This document shows positions 45,254-54,111 of a DNA stretch of 64,000 nucleotides, piece by piece (position 1 is the first letter of the stretch; each line of letters begins with the position of its first letter). The position numbers were made by a program, and so were the translations under genes. This DNA comes from CBDFHV01 sp965247705 (lineage in GTDB: Bacteria > Pseudomonadota > Alphaproteobacteria > Rhodospirillales > CAMCUA01): contig CBDFHV010000069.1 in the NCBI GenBank assembly GCA_965247705.1, forward strand, positions 13,604-77,603, written 5' to 3'. Below the pieces are notes generated by a model that worked only from the letters and a program-made list of their open reading frames with translations, ran no database searches and was not told the DNA's origin.

Positions 45254-45364
45254 CTCCTGCCCCTCGTCGCAACCGACAAGGGACCATGAGTGGCACAATT
45301 TTGCGCCGCCGCGACCGGACCGCCCGGCCGCCTCGCGTGGTGCATTATTCCTCCGCCGTTAACA

Positions 45365-46163
45365 GCGAACCCCATTTGCTGAGCAGTCTCAGGTCGACCG
45401 GGTCCGGGAGGCCCGAGGCGTTGCCATAGTTGACCAGCATTCCGAACGGGCGCGTGCACTCGAACGACTTGGCGAAGGTGTCCTTGCCGACGCCGTCGAA
45501 CACCGCGTGCACGCCCTTCGGCACGATTGCTTTGACCGCCTGAACGAAGTCGGTCTCGCGATAGAGAATCGGGTGGTCGCAGCCATGGCTCTTCACCAGC
45601 CGGGCCTTGTCCGTCGAGCCCACGGTGCCGAGCACGGTGGCGCCCAGATGTTTGGCCCATTGGGTCAATGGCAGACCGACGCCGCTGGCCGCGGCATGGA
45701 TCAGGATCGCCTCGCCCGGTTTCGGCTTGTGCATGCGATTGATCACCAAGGAGGCCGTCAGCCCCTTGAGCATGAACGCGCCCGCTTGGCGCTCGGTGAT
45801 GTCGTCCGGAAGGGGGATGAGGCAGGAGGCGGGAACGTTGCGCTCCTCGGCGTAGGAACCCGTATTCTCGAAGAACGGCCCGCCGACGCCGACATAGGCG
45901 ACACGATCACCCACACGCACGCTGCGGACGCCGGATCCCAGCTCCGTGACGACACCCGCCGCCTCGTTACCGAGGACAATGGGAAAGCGCGGATCGGCGG
46001 TGAAGTAGAAGCCCCCACGGCGTACGTTGACGTCAGAGAAGTTGACTGCGATCGCCGTGTGCCGCAGACGCACATCGCCGGCGGACGGCGCCGGGATAGC
46101 GATGCTCTCCCAGCGCATTACATCCGGCGTCCCATTGGAATGGATGCGAATAGCCTTGGTCAT
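45365..46163 (-). pseudogene. Quinone oxidoreductase (zinc-independent MDR family), 3' end removed by IS21
   Basis: The preserved part, about 266 residues, starts MTKAIRIHSNGTPDVMRWE and has the MDR substrate domain (LGNEAAGVVTELGSGVRSVRVGDRVAY) and Rossmann motif HAAASGVGLPLTQWAKHLGATVLGTVGS. It breaks at LRLLSKWGSL, where the IS21 end begins and adds only a few foreign residues before a stop at 45345. About 55-60 residues of a normal family member are missing. Family members are NADPH:quinone reductases. Probably non-functional. Confidence 0.85.
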
Positions 46164-46688
46164 GATCCGTCCCGCTCCCGCTTTCGCGCCGTGCCTGGAA
46201 GGCAGCGTCGCTGTCGATGACTCGGGTTGTAACACAGCCCGATTGCGGCGGCATCAGGCGCGCCCTGTAGCCCCGGGCTTGGCATTCTTAGAGTAAGCGG
46301 CATTGACACGTTGCATGCCGCAGTCGGCCGAAATTCACCGTCGCATGGATCAGGCTGAATCAAAAAATAGGGGCCACATCGATTCGTTGTTTGGGGGTCA
46401 GGTCTTGAATCTTGAACAAGCACGTCCCCGCATGCATAACTACTTGGACATCTGATCTGCTTTAATTCAATATTCAAGACATGGCCCCTCATTTGTGACC
46501 CCTCAATTGAGCGGACTGGGGTCGCGGTGCTCACGGCAATTCCCGCCAATTCCGGGCGAATTCCGTCCCGCACCGACCTCGACATTGCCTCGGCATTCAA
46601 TCCGAACTACCGTCTCCTCACGAACCGGGCTTCATCTGGGGGATGTCGGCTGGGTTAGCCCCCAATTGCAAAGCCATGGGGGAGGTCT
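46164..46688. other. Intergenic region, mostly non-coding
   Basis: About 525 bp upstream of the adenylate cyclase gene. It contains the inverted repeat at 46394-46488 and otherwise no gene that I can support. A short ORF (46160-46600 minus) has no protein-like character. Confidence 0.6.
46394..46488. repeat. REP-like inverted repeat
   Basis: Arms at 46394-46416 and 46466-46488 match at 20 of 23 positions; the left arm contains GGTCTTGAATCTTGAA. The left arm starts GGGGTCAG and the right ends in GGCCCC, so the ends are G/C-capped. This type of repeat resembles short repeats mobilised by REP-associated (RAYT) transposases, but no such gene is in the window. Confidence 0.55.
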
Positions 46689-48467
46689 ATGGGCGAGCAA
46701 CCCATCCAGCGCCGTCTGGCGGCGATTCTCGCCGCCGATATCGCCGGGTATTCGCGCCTGATGAACGAGGACGAGGAAGCGACGGTCGCCGCCTGGCAAG
46801 TGGCGCGCGCCGAGGTGATCAAGCCGTCCATCGCGGAACATTCGGGGCGCATCGTCAAGCATACGGGCGACGGGTTTCTCGCCGAATTTCCGACCGCGAG
46901 CCAAGCGGTACGCAGCGCCATCGGCATGCAGCACGGTTTCGGCGCGCTCAACGCAGACGTTCCCGACCCGCGGCGCCTGAATTTTCGCATGGAAATCAAC
47001 GTCGGCGAGTTCACCGTCGACGACGACGACATCCACGGCGATGGGGTCAATGTCGCGGCACGCCTGGAGGGGCTGGCGGAAGCACCCGGCATTTGCGTCA
47101 CGTCGTCCGTCTACGACCAGGTTCGAAAAATGGTCGACTGCACGTTCGAGGACATGGGCGAGCATCGGGTGAAGAACATCGCCGAACCCATCCACGTATA
47201 CAAAATCCTGTGCCAGGCGCCGGCCACCACAGAAAGCGACGACGGGCAGGAGCCGGCGCCGGCGGCTGTCGGTCGCGCGCCGGCGGCGGCGGAGAAGCCT
47301 TCGATCGCCGTCCTCCCGTTCGTCAACATGAGCGCCGATCCCGAACAGGAATACTTCGCCGACGGGCTGACCGAGGACATTCTCACCCAGTTGTGCCGAT
47401 TCAAGGACCTGTTCGTCATCTCGCGCAACTCGACCTTCACCTTCAAGGGCCGGGCGGTGAAGGCGCAAGAGGTGGCGCGCGACCTTGGCGTGGCCTACGT
47501 CGTCGAAGGCAGCGTCCGCAAGGCGGGCGACCGGGTGCGCGTCACGGTACAGCTTATCGAAGGCGCCCAGGACCGCCACGTCTGGGCTGAACGCTACGAT
47601 CGCAATCTGGAGGACATTTTCGACATTCAGGACGAAGTTACGGCGGCGATTGTGGCCACGCTTCCCGGTCGGGTCGAAGCCGATAGCCACGATCGCGCCC
47701 GGCACACACCGACGGACAACATGGCGGCCTACGAATGCATGCTGGCCGGCAAGGTGCTCCACCACAACAGCAAGCGAGAAGACAACGCCGCGGCTCTGGC
47801 GCTCCTGGATCGCGCCATTGAACTGGATCCCGGCTTCGCCCATGCGCGCGCCTGGCGGGCTTGTGTTCTGGCCCAGGCCTGGAGCCACGGCTGGGACCCG
47901 GACCCCGAGACCGCGACAAACCGCGTCGCCGAGGAGTTGGAGCGTGCTCTTGCTCTCGACGAGAACGACGCGGACATCCACCGCATTCTTGCCGCCATCC
48001 ACATCACAAGGAACAACCACGACCAGGCGTCACTGCATCAGAACAGGGCACTGAACCTCAATCCCAACTACGATCTGGTGGTCGTCCAGCAGGGCGAGTT
48101 GATGACGTGGCTGGGCCGGCCCGACGAGGGCGTCGAGTGGATCAAGAAGGCGATGCAGCTCAACCCGTTTCATCCGCCACGATTTTGGAGCCATCTCGGC
48201 CGCGCCTATTTCGTCGGCCGCCGCTATCAGGATGCGATCGACGCGATCAAGCAGAACAGCACGCTGGATCAGACGCTCCACGCATTGCTCGCCGCCTGTT
48301 ACGGATATCTGAACGACAACGTCCAGGTGGCGGCGCAACGGCAAGAAGTGCTTGTACGCGACCCCGACTTCTCCGTCGATGCCCAGATGGGGACCTTGCA
48401 CTATATGAAGGAAGATGACCGCACGCACTATCGCGACGGCCTTCTCAATGCGGGGCTGCCAGCCTGA
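46689..48467 (+). CDS. Class III adenylate/guanylate cyclase with TPR region
   Basis: A 592-residue protein. The cyclase domain occupies about residues 8-175: LAAILAADIAGYSRLM (first metal Asp), VKHTGDGFLAEF (second), GDGVNVAARLEG. After an Ala/Pro linker comes the FVNMSADPEQEYFADGLTEDILTQL segment, common in this architecture and related to the TolB-like amino-terminal domain, and then TPRs up to the end. It has a GGGGGAGG stretch before ATG 46689. Such fusions sense unknown signals and make cAMP. It seems monocistronic. Confidence 0.93.
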   Translation: MGEQPIQRRLAAILAADIAGYSRLMNEDEEATVAAWQVARAEVIKPSIAEHSGRIVKHTGDGFLAEFPTASQAVRSAIGMQHGFGALNADVPDPRRLNFRMEINVGEFTVDDDDIHGDGVNVAARLEGLAEAPGICVTSSVYDQVRKMVDCTFEDMGEHRVKNIAEPIHVYKILCQAPATTESDDGQEPAPAAVGRAPAAAEKPSIAVLPFVNMSADPEQEYFADGLTEDILTQLCRFKDLFVISRNSTFTFKGRAVKAQEVARDLGVAYVVEGSVRKAGDRVRVTVQLIEGAQDRHVWAERYDRNLEDIFDIQDEVTAAIVATLPGRVEADSHDRARHTPTDNMAAYECMLAGKVLHHNSKREDNAAALALLDRAIELDPGFAHARAWRACVLAQAWSHGWDPDPETATNRVAEELERALALDENDADIHRILAAIHITRNNHDQASLHQNRALNLNPNYDLVVVQQGELMTWLGRPDEGVEWIKKAMQLNPFHPPRFWSHLGRAYFVGRRYQDAIDAIKQNSTLDQTLHALLAACYGYLNDNVQVAAQRQEVLVRDPDFSVDAQMGTLHYMKEDDRTHYRDGLLNAGLPA

Positions 48468-48579
48468 CGGGGGAGGAGGGCCGGTGCCAGACTCACGGCG
48501 GAATTCGGACGCCGGTCACGTCGCTCTGGCGACCATTGGCCGGGGGAGCAGCCAGGGGTCGAACACCGTATAGCCGGTC

Positions 48580-48708
48580 ATGGGGACCGAGGAACGGCTG
48601 TTCGACGACAGCCTGTGGGACGCCATCGCGTACGCCCTTGACGCCTTCACCCCAACCGAATGCCAATACTACTTGGCCGCCGCCGGATACGTGCTCAGGC
48701 GAGGGGGG
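48580..48708 (+). pseudogene. C-terminal remnant of an IS630-family transposase
   Basis: LFDDSLWDAIAYALDAFTP followed by TECQYYLAAAGY matches the extreme C-terminus of IS630-type transposases, where a helix with LWDAIG and the end AAGY are typical. Nothing earlier in the transposase is present; upstream sequence in any frame lacks the DDE motifs. The frame runs on to 48840 but that part differs in character. It is a relic. Confidence 0.6.
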
Positions 48709-48836
48709 CCTGATCCGGTTGCAATGTCCAAACGGGCGCTTTTGGTCATGGTGGTGATCAAGGGCTCGTGCCAGCTTTGCCGCTCTGTCGGCAAAATGGA
48801 ATTGGCCATGACTTGCCGCTGCGTCAGGACCTCGAA

Positions 48837-49082
48837 ATGACGGACCGCTATTGCCGGTTCTGCCGCCACTGGGTTCCTTGGAGCAGGACTAGGCTGGGGC
48901 GTCGCGCCTTAGCAGGTGCCTGCGAAGGGGAGCTCGACAATACTGGCGAATGCCGCGCTCACCCACCGGCGCCCGACAAGTTCAGCGCCTTCTTGACAAC
49001 CTACGCCGATGATTGGTGCGGGGAGTTCGCTTCCTGTTTGTCGCCGGAGACGACGGCGGGCCCGGGAAGGGTTGAGGAATGA
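48837..49082 (+). CDS. Small Cys-rich protein, zinc-ribbon-like
   Basis: An 81-residue protein beginning MTDRYCRFCRHWVPW. It has CRFC, then CEGELDNTGECRAHPP, and TYADDWCGEF, which together resemble small proteins with paired cysteines and a DDWCGEF motif of unknown function. Its ATGA overlaps the stop of the frame that runs on from the IS630 remnant, in which a short CxxC-containing peptide (from 48724) could be another small gene. Metal binding is likely. Confidence 0.6.
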   Translation: MTDRYCRFCRHWVPWSRTRLGRRALAGACEGELDNTGECRAHPPAPDKFSAFLTTYADDWCGEFASCLSPETTAGPGRVEE

Positions 49083-49174
49083 GACACACGCCTGATCGAG
49101 AATTAAAGAGTCACGCCAGTGAGCGAATTATGTGACTCGGCGACGCCTCTCGGATGCCCCCTTGGGACGTGGAC

Positions 49175-49195
49175 GGGCCGGTCTGAGACCGGCCC
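49175..49195. repeat. Palindromic repeat, locus 3 (single unit)
   Basis: Arms GGGCCGGTCT and AGACCGGCCC around a central G, between the Cys-rich gene (plus) and the dioxygenase gene (minus). Here there is one unit only, without the partner found at the other three loci. Confidence 0.8.
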
Positions 49196-49216
49196 GCCTC
49201 AGGCGCCCGCCGCCGT

Positions 49217-50026
49217 TCAGTCCAGCGCCGGAAACCGGTCTGCGGGTAGAAAAACGCGGGTGCACTTCATGAAGCGGGGGCCGTCGAAGGCGTCGCGGCT
49301 GTGCAGGTTCTGGCCGTTGTCGTACATGATCAGGTCGCCCATGCGCCAGGGGTGGTGGTAGTAGTTTTCCTCCCGCAGGTTGCAGGCCAGCAGGTCCTCG
49401 ATCAACGGCTTCGCGTCCCCGTCGGGCATGCCTTCGATGCCCTTGGTCCTGAGGTGGACGTAGAGGGAGCGCCGGTCGCTTATCGGATGCTTCAGCACCA
49501 CGGGGTGGCTGACGTCCTTGTGGCGGACGGTCGCCGCGGGGGGCGTGCCGTAGATGCCGCGCAAGCCCTCGATGCGCGGCTTCAGGTCCTCGGGCACCGC
49601 CTCGTAGCCGAGCCGAATGTTGCACCAGTGGGTGGTGCCGCCCCGGGGCGGCGGCAACACCGCGAACAGGATCGACAGGGTCGCCGGGGTATCGCGGAAA
49701 TACTGGTCCGAGTGCCAGGTCACGTCCCCGGCCCCCAGTCCGCCCAGGTCCTGGCCCGCCTGGTCCTTCATGTTGGTCAGATAGATGACCTTTGGGTATT
49801 CGGGCGAGGCGGTGCGGGCGTTGGCCGCCGTCTCCACCCGGCCCATCAGGGCGCTGATCCGGTCCAGGTCCTGATCGTGCAGGCACTGGCCCCGGAACAG
49901 GAGCAGGGCGTGCTCGAGAAGGGTTTTACGAATTGTCTCGGCACCGGCCTGGTCCAGGTCGAGCAGGTTCAGGCCCCTGACCTCGCGGCCGAAGGCGGCG
50001 TCGATGGGGTGCAGATCGAGGGGCAT
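49217..50026 (-). CDS. TauD/TfdA-family Fe(II)/2-oxoglutarate dioxygenase
   Basis: A 269-residue dioxygenase with His105 and Asp107 in WHSD, the distal His242 in LHSRDAF and the 2-oxoglutarate Arg257 in CTRVF. LYVHLRTKGIEGMPDGDA resembles TfdA-type members. It is the last gene of a minus-strand cluster with deacylases and ABC transporter genes, 12 bp after the deacylase at 50039. The substrate may be what the cluster imports; this is not resolved. Confidence 0.9.
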   Translation of the reverse strand: MPLDLHPIDAAFGREVRGLNLLDLDQAGAETIRKTLLEHALLLFRGQCLHDQDLDRISALMGRVETAANARTASPEYPKVIYLTNMKDQAGQDLGGLGAGDVTWHSDQYFRDTPATLSILFAVLPPPRGGTTHWCNIRLGYEAVPEDLKPRIEGLRGIYGTPPAATVRHKDVSHPVVLKHPISDRRSLYVHLRTKGIEGMPDGDAKPLIEDLLACNLREENYYHHPWRMGDLIMYDNGQNLHSRDAFDGPRFMKCTRVFLPADRFPALD

Positions 50027-50038
50027 GGTCGCGGAGCC

Positions 50039-51046
50039 TCACATTGTCCGGTCGGTGGCCAAATGGAACACGCAGTCCCCCGGCACCACCCGGCCCATAT
50101 TGCGCTGGCAGATGACCATGCCCGCGGTTTTGAAGTGGCAGGCGACGGGCTCCCGGCCCGGGTCGTCGACGAAATGCACCTGGCCGGCGGGCTGGCCGGA
50201 TTTGATGGTGTCGCCCAGCCGGACGAAGGGCTCGAACAGGCCGGCGGCCGGGGACAGGGTGTAGTAGTCGCGGCCGCGGACCTCCATGAACCGGGTCTCG
50301 GCCGGCGGCGGATGACCGGGCGGCAGCTCCATGACATGGAAGTGGGCGAGCACGCGGCGAAGCCCCGCCTCCACCAGGCGCACCCCGTCCGGGTTGACCA
50401 CGCCGCGCCCCCCGAACTCGCCGCCGATGCTGATCACTCCCAGTTTGTTGGCTGCCCGCTGCGCCACCTTTTCGCCCAAGCTATAGGCATGGATCATGGT
50501 GATGGGGGCGCCGAAGGCCCGCAAGGCCGCCAGGGCCTTGGCGTCATGGGCGTCGTCCCCGGAAACGTGCATGTTGGCGTAGGGGATGTAATCGAGCGAG
50601 GCGCCGCCGGCGTGAAAATCCTGCATGGCGTCGCACAGGGGCCAGACGACGCTGGTCAGGTAGTGGGCGATCTTCTCCGTCGGTCCGCCTTCCGGGTCGC
50701 CGGGGAACAACCGGTTGAGGTTCCCCCCGTCGACGGGCGACACCCGAGTGCCGGCCAGGGCCGCCGGCGTGTTGAGCGCCGGCAGGACAATCAGCCGCCC
50801 CTGCACTTCGCCCGGATCGATGACGCGGATCAGTTTGGTGAGGGCCACCTGGCCCTCGTACTCGTCGCCGTGGTTGCCGCCGGAGAGGGCGATGGTCGGC
50901 CCGGCGCCGTTCTTCACCACGCAGATGGGAATGGCGATGTTGCCGTAAGCCGACCGGGTCACCGAATGGGGCAGGTAAAGCTGCCCGACCTGCTTGCCGG
51001 CCTTCTCGTAGTCGATGTCGGTGAAGATGGGGGAATCGCTGGTCAT
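50039..51046 (-). CDS. Succinylglutamate desuccinylase/aspartoacylase-family deacylase
   Basis: A 335-residue zinc-dependent M14-like amidohydrolase. The zinc ligands are in GGNHGDEYEGQ (His, Glu) and in DFHAGGASL (His). VDGGNLNRLFPGD is the Asn-Arg substrate-binding motif. The C-terminal part (about 270-335) is a barrel-like domain found in DoeB-type N-acetyl-diaminobutyrate deacetylases. ATG 51046 follows GAGGGAATG. It is a paralogue of the next gene and both lie between the ABC transporter and the dioxygenase. Confidence 0.9.
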   Translation of the reverse strand: MTSDSPIFTDIDYEKAGKQVGQLYLPHSVTRSAYGNIAIPICVVKNGAGPTIALSGGNHGDEYEGQVALTKLIRVIDPGEVQGRLIVLPALNTPAALAGTRVSPVDGGNLNRLFPGDPEGGPTEKIAHYLTSVVWPLCDAMQDFHAGGASLDYIPYANMHVSGDDAHDAKALAALRAFGAPITMIHAYSLGEKVAQRAANKLGVISIGGEFGGRGVVNPDGVRLVEAGLRRVLAHFHVMELPPGHPPPAETRFMEVRGRDYYTLSPAAGLFEPFVRLGDTIKSGQPAGQVHFVDDPGREPVACHFKTAGMVICQRNMGRVVPGDCVFHLATDRTM

Positions 51047-51066
51047 GATGTCATTCCCTCGCCCCT

Positions 51067-52077
51067 TCAGGGCACATAATCCTCGGCCAGATGGGCGACG
51101 CAGTCGCCCCGCTCCACGGCTGTGGGGGTGCGGCGGCAGATGACGATCCCGTCGGACCCGAAATGGACGGCGCGCGGGGGGCGTTCCGGATCGTCGATGA
51201 AGTGCACCTGCCCGGCGAGCTGGCCGGCGTTCACCCCGTCGCCCAGGTCGAAGGCGGGCTCGAACAAACCCCGGTCGGGCGCGTAAACGAAGTGGCGGCC
51301 CTCCACCCGCATCAGCCGCGTGGGCGGTCCCTCGAGCTCGGTTGGGAACGCCCCGTCGGCTAGCAGGCCGAGGTGGCGCATCAGGTTGCGCACACCGCGC
51401 TCGGTCACCGCAATGGTCTGTGGCGTGACCGTGCCGCTGCCTCCCAGCTCGGCGCCGATGGCAAGAACGCCACGGCGATTGGCGGTGGCGATCAGGGTCC
51501 GGTCCTCGCGGCTCTCGGTCAGGTAGGCTCGGGGCGCGCCGGTCGCCACGAGGGCGGCGATGGTCCGCTGCCGCTCGCCGGCGTCTTCCGGCAGGCGGGC
51601 GAGGAAGCTGGGCAGATAGTGAAGGGTGCGCCCGCCGGCGTGCAGGTCCACCACCGCTTGGCACTGGGGCAGCAGCACGCTGTCTATGTAGTGGGCGATC
51701 ATCGGTGACGGCGTGGAATCCGGATTGCCGGGAAACAGCCGGTTGAGGTTGCCGTCGTCGATTGGCGAGACCCGGGTACCGGCCGTGGCGGCCGGGAAGT
51801 TGGCCGCCGGCAGGATCATCACCCGCCCCCGCACCGCATCCGGGTCCAGGTCGCGGATCAGCTTGGTGAGCACGATCTGGCCCTCGTACTCGTCCCCATG
51901 ATTGCCGGCCATGAAGAGGACGGTGGGCCCTCGACTGTTCTTGATCTGGGCGAAGGGCAGCCCGATCCAGCCGTAGGCGGAGACGTTGCTGGAATAGGGC
52001 AGGTGCAGATAGGAGACCTGCCGCCCCTCCCATTCGAAGTCGATGTCCGTCGAGATGCGGCTCGGGCGGTCGGTCAC
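51067..52077 (-). CDS. Succinylglutamate desuccinylase/aspartoacylase-family deacylase, second copy
   Basis: A 336-residue paralogue of the protein at 50039-51046, with GNHGDEYEGQ, DDGNLNRLFPGN and VDLHAGG for metal and substrate binding. Its ATG overlaps the dppF stop by four bases, so it is in the same operon. Two different deacylases next to each other suggest successive or alternative acylated substrates brought in by the transporter. Specificity unknown; DoeB-like N-deacetylation is one option. Confidence 0.9.
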   Translation of the reverse strand: MTDRPSRISTDIDFEWEGRQVSYLHLPYSSNVSAYGWIGLPFAQIKNSRGPTVLFMAGNHGDEYEGQIVLTKLIRDLDPDAVRGRVMILPAANFPAATAGTRVSPIDDGNLNRLFPGNPDSTPSPMIAHYIDSVLLPQCQAVVDLHAGGRTLHYLPSFLARLPEDAGERQRTIAALVATGAPRAYLTESREDRTLIATANRRGVLAIGAELGGSGTVTPQTIAVTERGVRNLMRHLGLLADGAFPTELEGPPTRLMRVEGRHFVYAPDRGLFEPAFDLGDGVNAGQLAGQVHFIDDPERPPRAVHFGSDGIVICRRTPTAVERGDCVAHLAEDYVP

Positions 52078-53114
52078 GACGCTACCTTAATCGCTGCGGT
52101 GGCCTCTTCGGGCGGCGTCACCAGATGACAGGCCGTGCGGTGCCCGGCCTCCGTCTCCAACAGGGCCGGGTCCAGGCGTTGGCACACGTCCATCGCGTGG
52201 GGGCAGCGGGTGTGGAATCGGCAGCCGCTGGGCGGGTTGATGGGACTGGGGACATCGCCCACGACCCGCAGGCGTTCCGTCCGCCGGGCCTTGGGGTCGG
52301 GAATGGGCACGGAGTCGAGCAGTCCCTGGGTGTAGGGGTGCTGGGGGTTGTCGTAGAGCCTCTTCTTGTCGGCGATCTCGACGATCCGGCCCAGGTACAT
52401 GACGGCGACCCGATCGGCGATGTGCTTCACCACGCTGAGATCGTGGGAGATGAACAGGTAGGTGAGATCGAATTCCTTCTGCAGGTCCTGCATCAGGTTG
52501 ATGATCTGGGCCTGGATGGAGACGTCGAGGGCCGACACCGGTTCGTCGCAGACGATGAACTTCGGATTGGTGGCCAGGGCCCGGGCGATGCCGATGCGCT
52601 GGCGCTGGCCGCCGGAGAATTCATGGGGGAACCGTTCGGCGTGGTAGCTGGCGAGGCCCACCACATCCATCAAGTCCCGCACCCGGGCCACCCGCTCCTC
52701 GTGGGTATTGCCGCCGTGGATCAACAGGGGTTCGCTGATAATCTCGGACACCGACATGCGGGGGTCCAGGGATCCGAACGGGTCCTGGAAGATGATCTGC
52801 ATCTCGCGACGGAACGGCTGCATGTTGCGGTTGTTCAGGGCCAGCAAGTCCTGACCGTCGAACAGAATCATGCCGGCCGTGGGCTCGATCAGGCGGATCA
52901 GCATGCGCCCGGTAGTGGTCTTGCCGCAACCGCTTTCGCCGACCAGGCCCAGGGTCTCGCCGCGCCCGATACTGAAGGTGATCCCGTCCACCGCCTTCAC
53001 CGCGCCGACCCGGCGGGAGAAGACGATGCCCCGGTTGATGGGGAAGTGCTTGACCAGACCCTCGACGACGATCAGGTCGTCGGCCGGGTCCGGGGGCGCC
53101 GCCGTGGCCGCCAT
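52074..53114 (-). CDS. dppF: Dipeptide/oligopeptide ABC transporter ATP-binding protein (DppF-like)
   Basis: A 346-residue ATPase with Walker A GESGCGKTT, signature FSGGQRQRIGIARAL and Walker B FIVCDEP. The C-terminal oligopeptide-transport extension with RCPHAMDVC and other cysteines binds an iron-sulfur cluster in relatives. ATG 53114 overlaps the dppD stop by one base (TAATG). Substrate of the system is peptide-like but not certain. Confidence 0.92.
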   Translation of the reverse strand: MAATAAPPDPADDLIVVEGLVKHFPINRGIVFSRRVGAVKAVDGITFSIGRGETLGLVGESGCGKTTTGRMLIRLIEPTAGMILFDGQDLLALNNRNMQPFRREMQIIFQDPFGSLDPRMSVSEIISEPLLIHGGNTHEERVARVRDLMDVVGLASYHAERFPHEFSGGQRQRIGIARALATNPKFIVCDEPVSALDVSIQAQIINLMQDLQKEFDLTYLFISHDLSVVKHIADRVAVMYLGRIVEIADKKRLYDNPQHPYTQGLLDSVPIPDPKARRTERLRVVGDVPSPINPPSGCRFHTRCPHAMDVCQRLDPALLETEAGHRTACHLVTPPEEATAAIKVAS

Positions 53115-54106
53115 TAGGCGCTGCCCCCGCCCACCGCATAGTCCCGGTGCTTGATGCAGGCGGCGATCCGCTCGGGCCCCACATCCAGCAATGGTGGGTC
53201 GTTTTGGCTGCATGCGGACTTGGCATACTCGCAGCGGGGCTCGAACCGGCAGCCCGACGGCAGGTCGAAGGGCGACGGCACGATGCCCGAGATCATGCGC
53301 AGTCGCTCCCGCTCTTCCACCAGGGACGGGATGCTGTCCAGCAGGCCCTCGGTGTAGGGGTGCATGGGCGCATGGAAGATCGGCTCCACCGGTCCTTGCT
53401 CGATGATACGGCCGGCGTACATGACCACCACCCGGTCCACCACCTCGGCGATGACGCCCAGGTCGTGGGTGATGATGACAACGGCCATGCCGAATTCCTT
53501 CTGAAGGTCGCGCAGCAGGTCGAAGATCTGGGCCTGGATGGTCACGTCGAGGGCCGTCGTCGGCTCGTCGGCGAGCAGCAGCTTGGGATTGCAGGCCAGC
53601 GCCATGGCGATCATCACCCGCTGGCGCATGCCGCCGGACATCTGGTGGGGATACTCGTCGATGCGCTGCCGCGCCGACGGGATGCCGACCCGGTCGAGCA
53701 TCTCCACCGCCCGTTCGAAGGCGGCGCGGTGGCCCAGCTTCTCGTGGCGGATGATGGTCTCCACGATCTGGTCGCCGATGGTGAACACCGGGTTCAGGGA
53801 CGTCATTGGCTCCTGGAAGATCATCGAGATTTCGGCGCCCCGGATCTCCTGCATCTGGGCCTCGGTCTTGCCCATCAGGTCTTCGCCCTGGAACAGAACC
53901 TCGCCGCTGACGATACGGCCCGGGGGCTGCGGAATGAGGCGCATGATGGACAGCGCGGTGACGCTCTTGCCGCTGCCCGATTCACCGACGATGCCCAGAA
54001 CCTCGCCCTCGTCGAGATGGAAACTGGCGTGCTCGATGGCGGAGAAGGTGCCTTCGTCCACCGTGAACTGGGTGGTGAGGTCGCGAACGTCGAGAAGGCG
54101 GCTCAC
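53114..54106 (-). CDS. dppD: Dipeptide/oligopeptide ABC transporter ATP-binding protein (DppD-like)
   Basis: A 330-residue ATPase with Walker A GESGSGKS, signature MSGGMRQRVMIAMAL and LLLADEPTTALD. The extension ends with RCEYAKSACSQNDPP. The start is GTG 54106, just after the dppC stop; a long frame running back to 54955 is only the other frame of dppC. Together with dppF it powers the permeases DppB and DppC. Confidence 0.92.
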   Translation of the reverse strand: MSRLLDVRDLTTQFTVDEGTFSAIEHASFHLDEGEVLGIVGESGSGKSVTALSIMRLIPQPPGRIVSGEVLFQGEDLMGKTEAQMQEIRGAEISMIFQEPMTSLNPVFTIGDQIVETIIRHEKLGHRAAFERAVEMLDRVGIPSARQRIDEYPHQMSGGMRQRVMIAMALACNPKLLLADEPTTALDVTIQAQIFDLLRDLQKEFGMAVVIITHDLGVIAEVVDRVVVMYAGRIIEQGPVEPIFHAPMHPYTEGLLDSIPSLVEERERLRMISGIVPSPFDLPSGCRFEPRCEYAKSACSQNDPPLLDVGPERIAACIKHRDYAVGGGSA

Positions 54107-54111
54107 CGCGG

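Larger units (their letters stand above)
42814..45364 (-). mobile_element. IS21-family element
   Basis: 2551 bp, bounded by inverted ends TGTCAACGGCGGCGGGAATA (left) and TGTTAACGGCGGAGGAATAA (right, read inward), each followed inward by a second repeat with GGCGGCGCAAAA. It carries istA and istB on the minus strand. The flanks (CACGGCT and GCGAACC) share no target duplication. The right flank is a quinone oxidoreductase gene that lost its 3' end, so an adjacent deletion is likely. Confidence 0.9.

Noticed and set aside
48580..48840. An 86-codon gene
   Set aside because: Its first half is the C-terminal tail of an IS630 transposase; the remaining part has no similarity to it, so the full ORF is not a real gene.
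51047..52033. N-terminal extension of the deacylase frame at 50039-51046
   Set aside because: Shadow of the second deacylase gene; ATG 51046 has a ribosome binding site and gives the normal family length.
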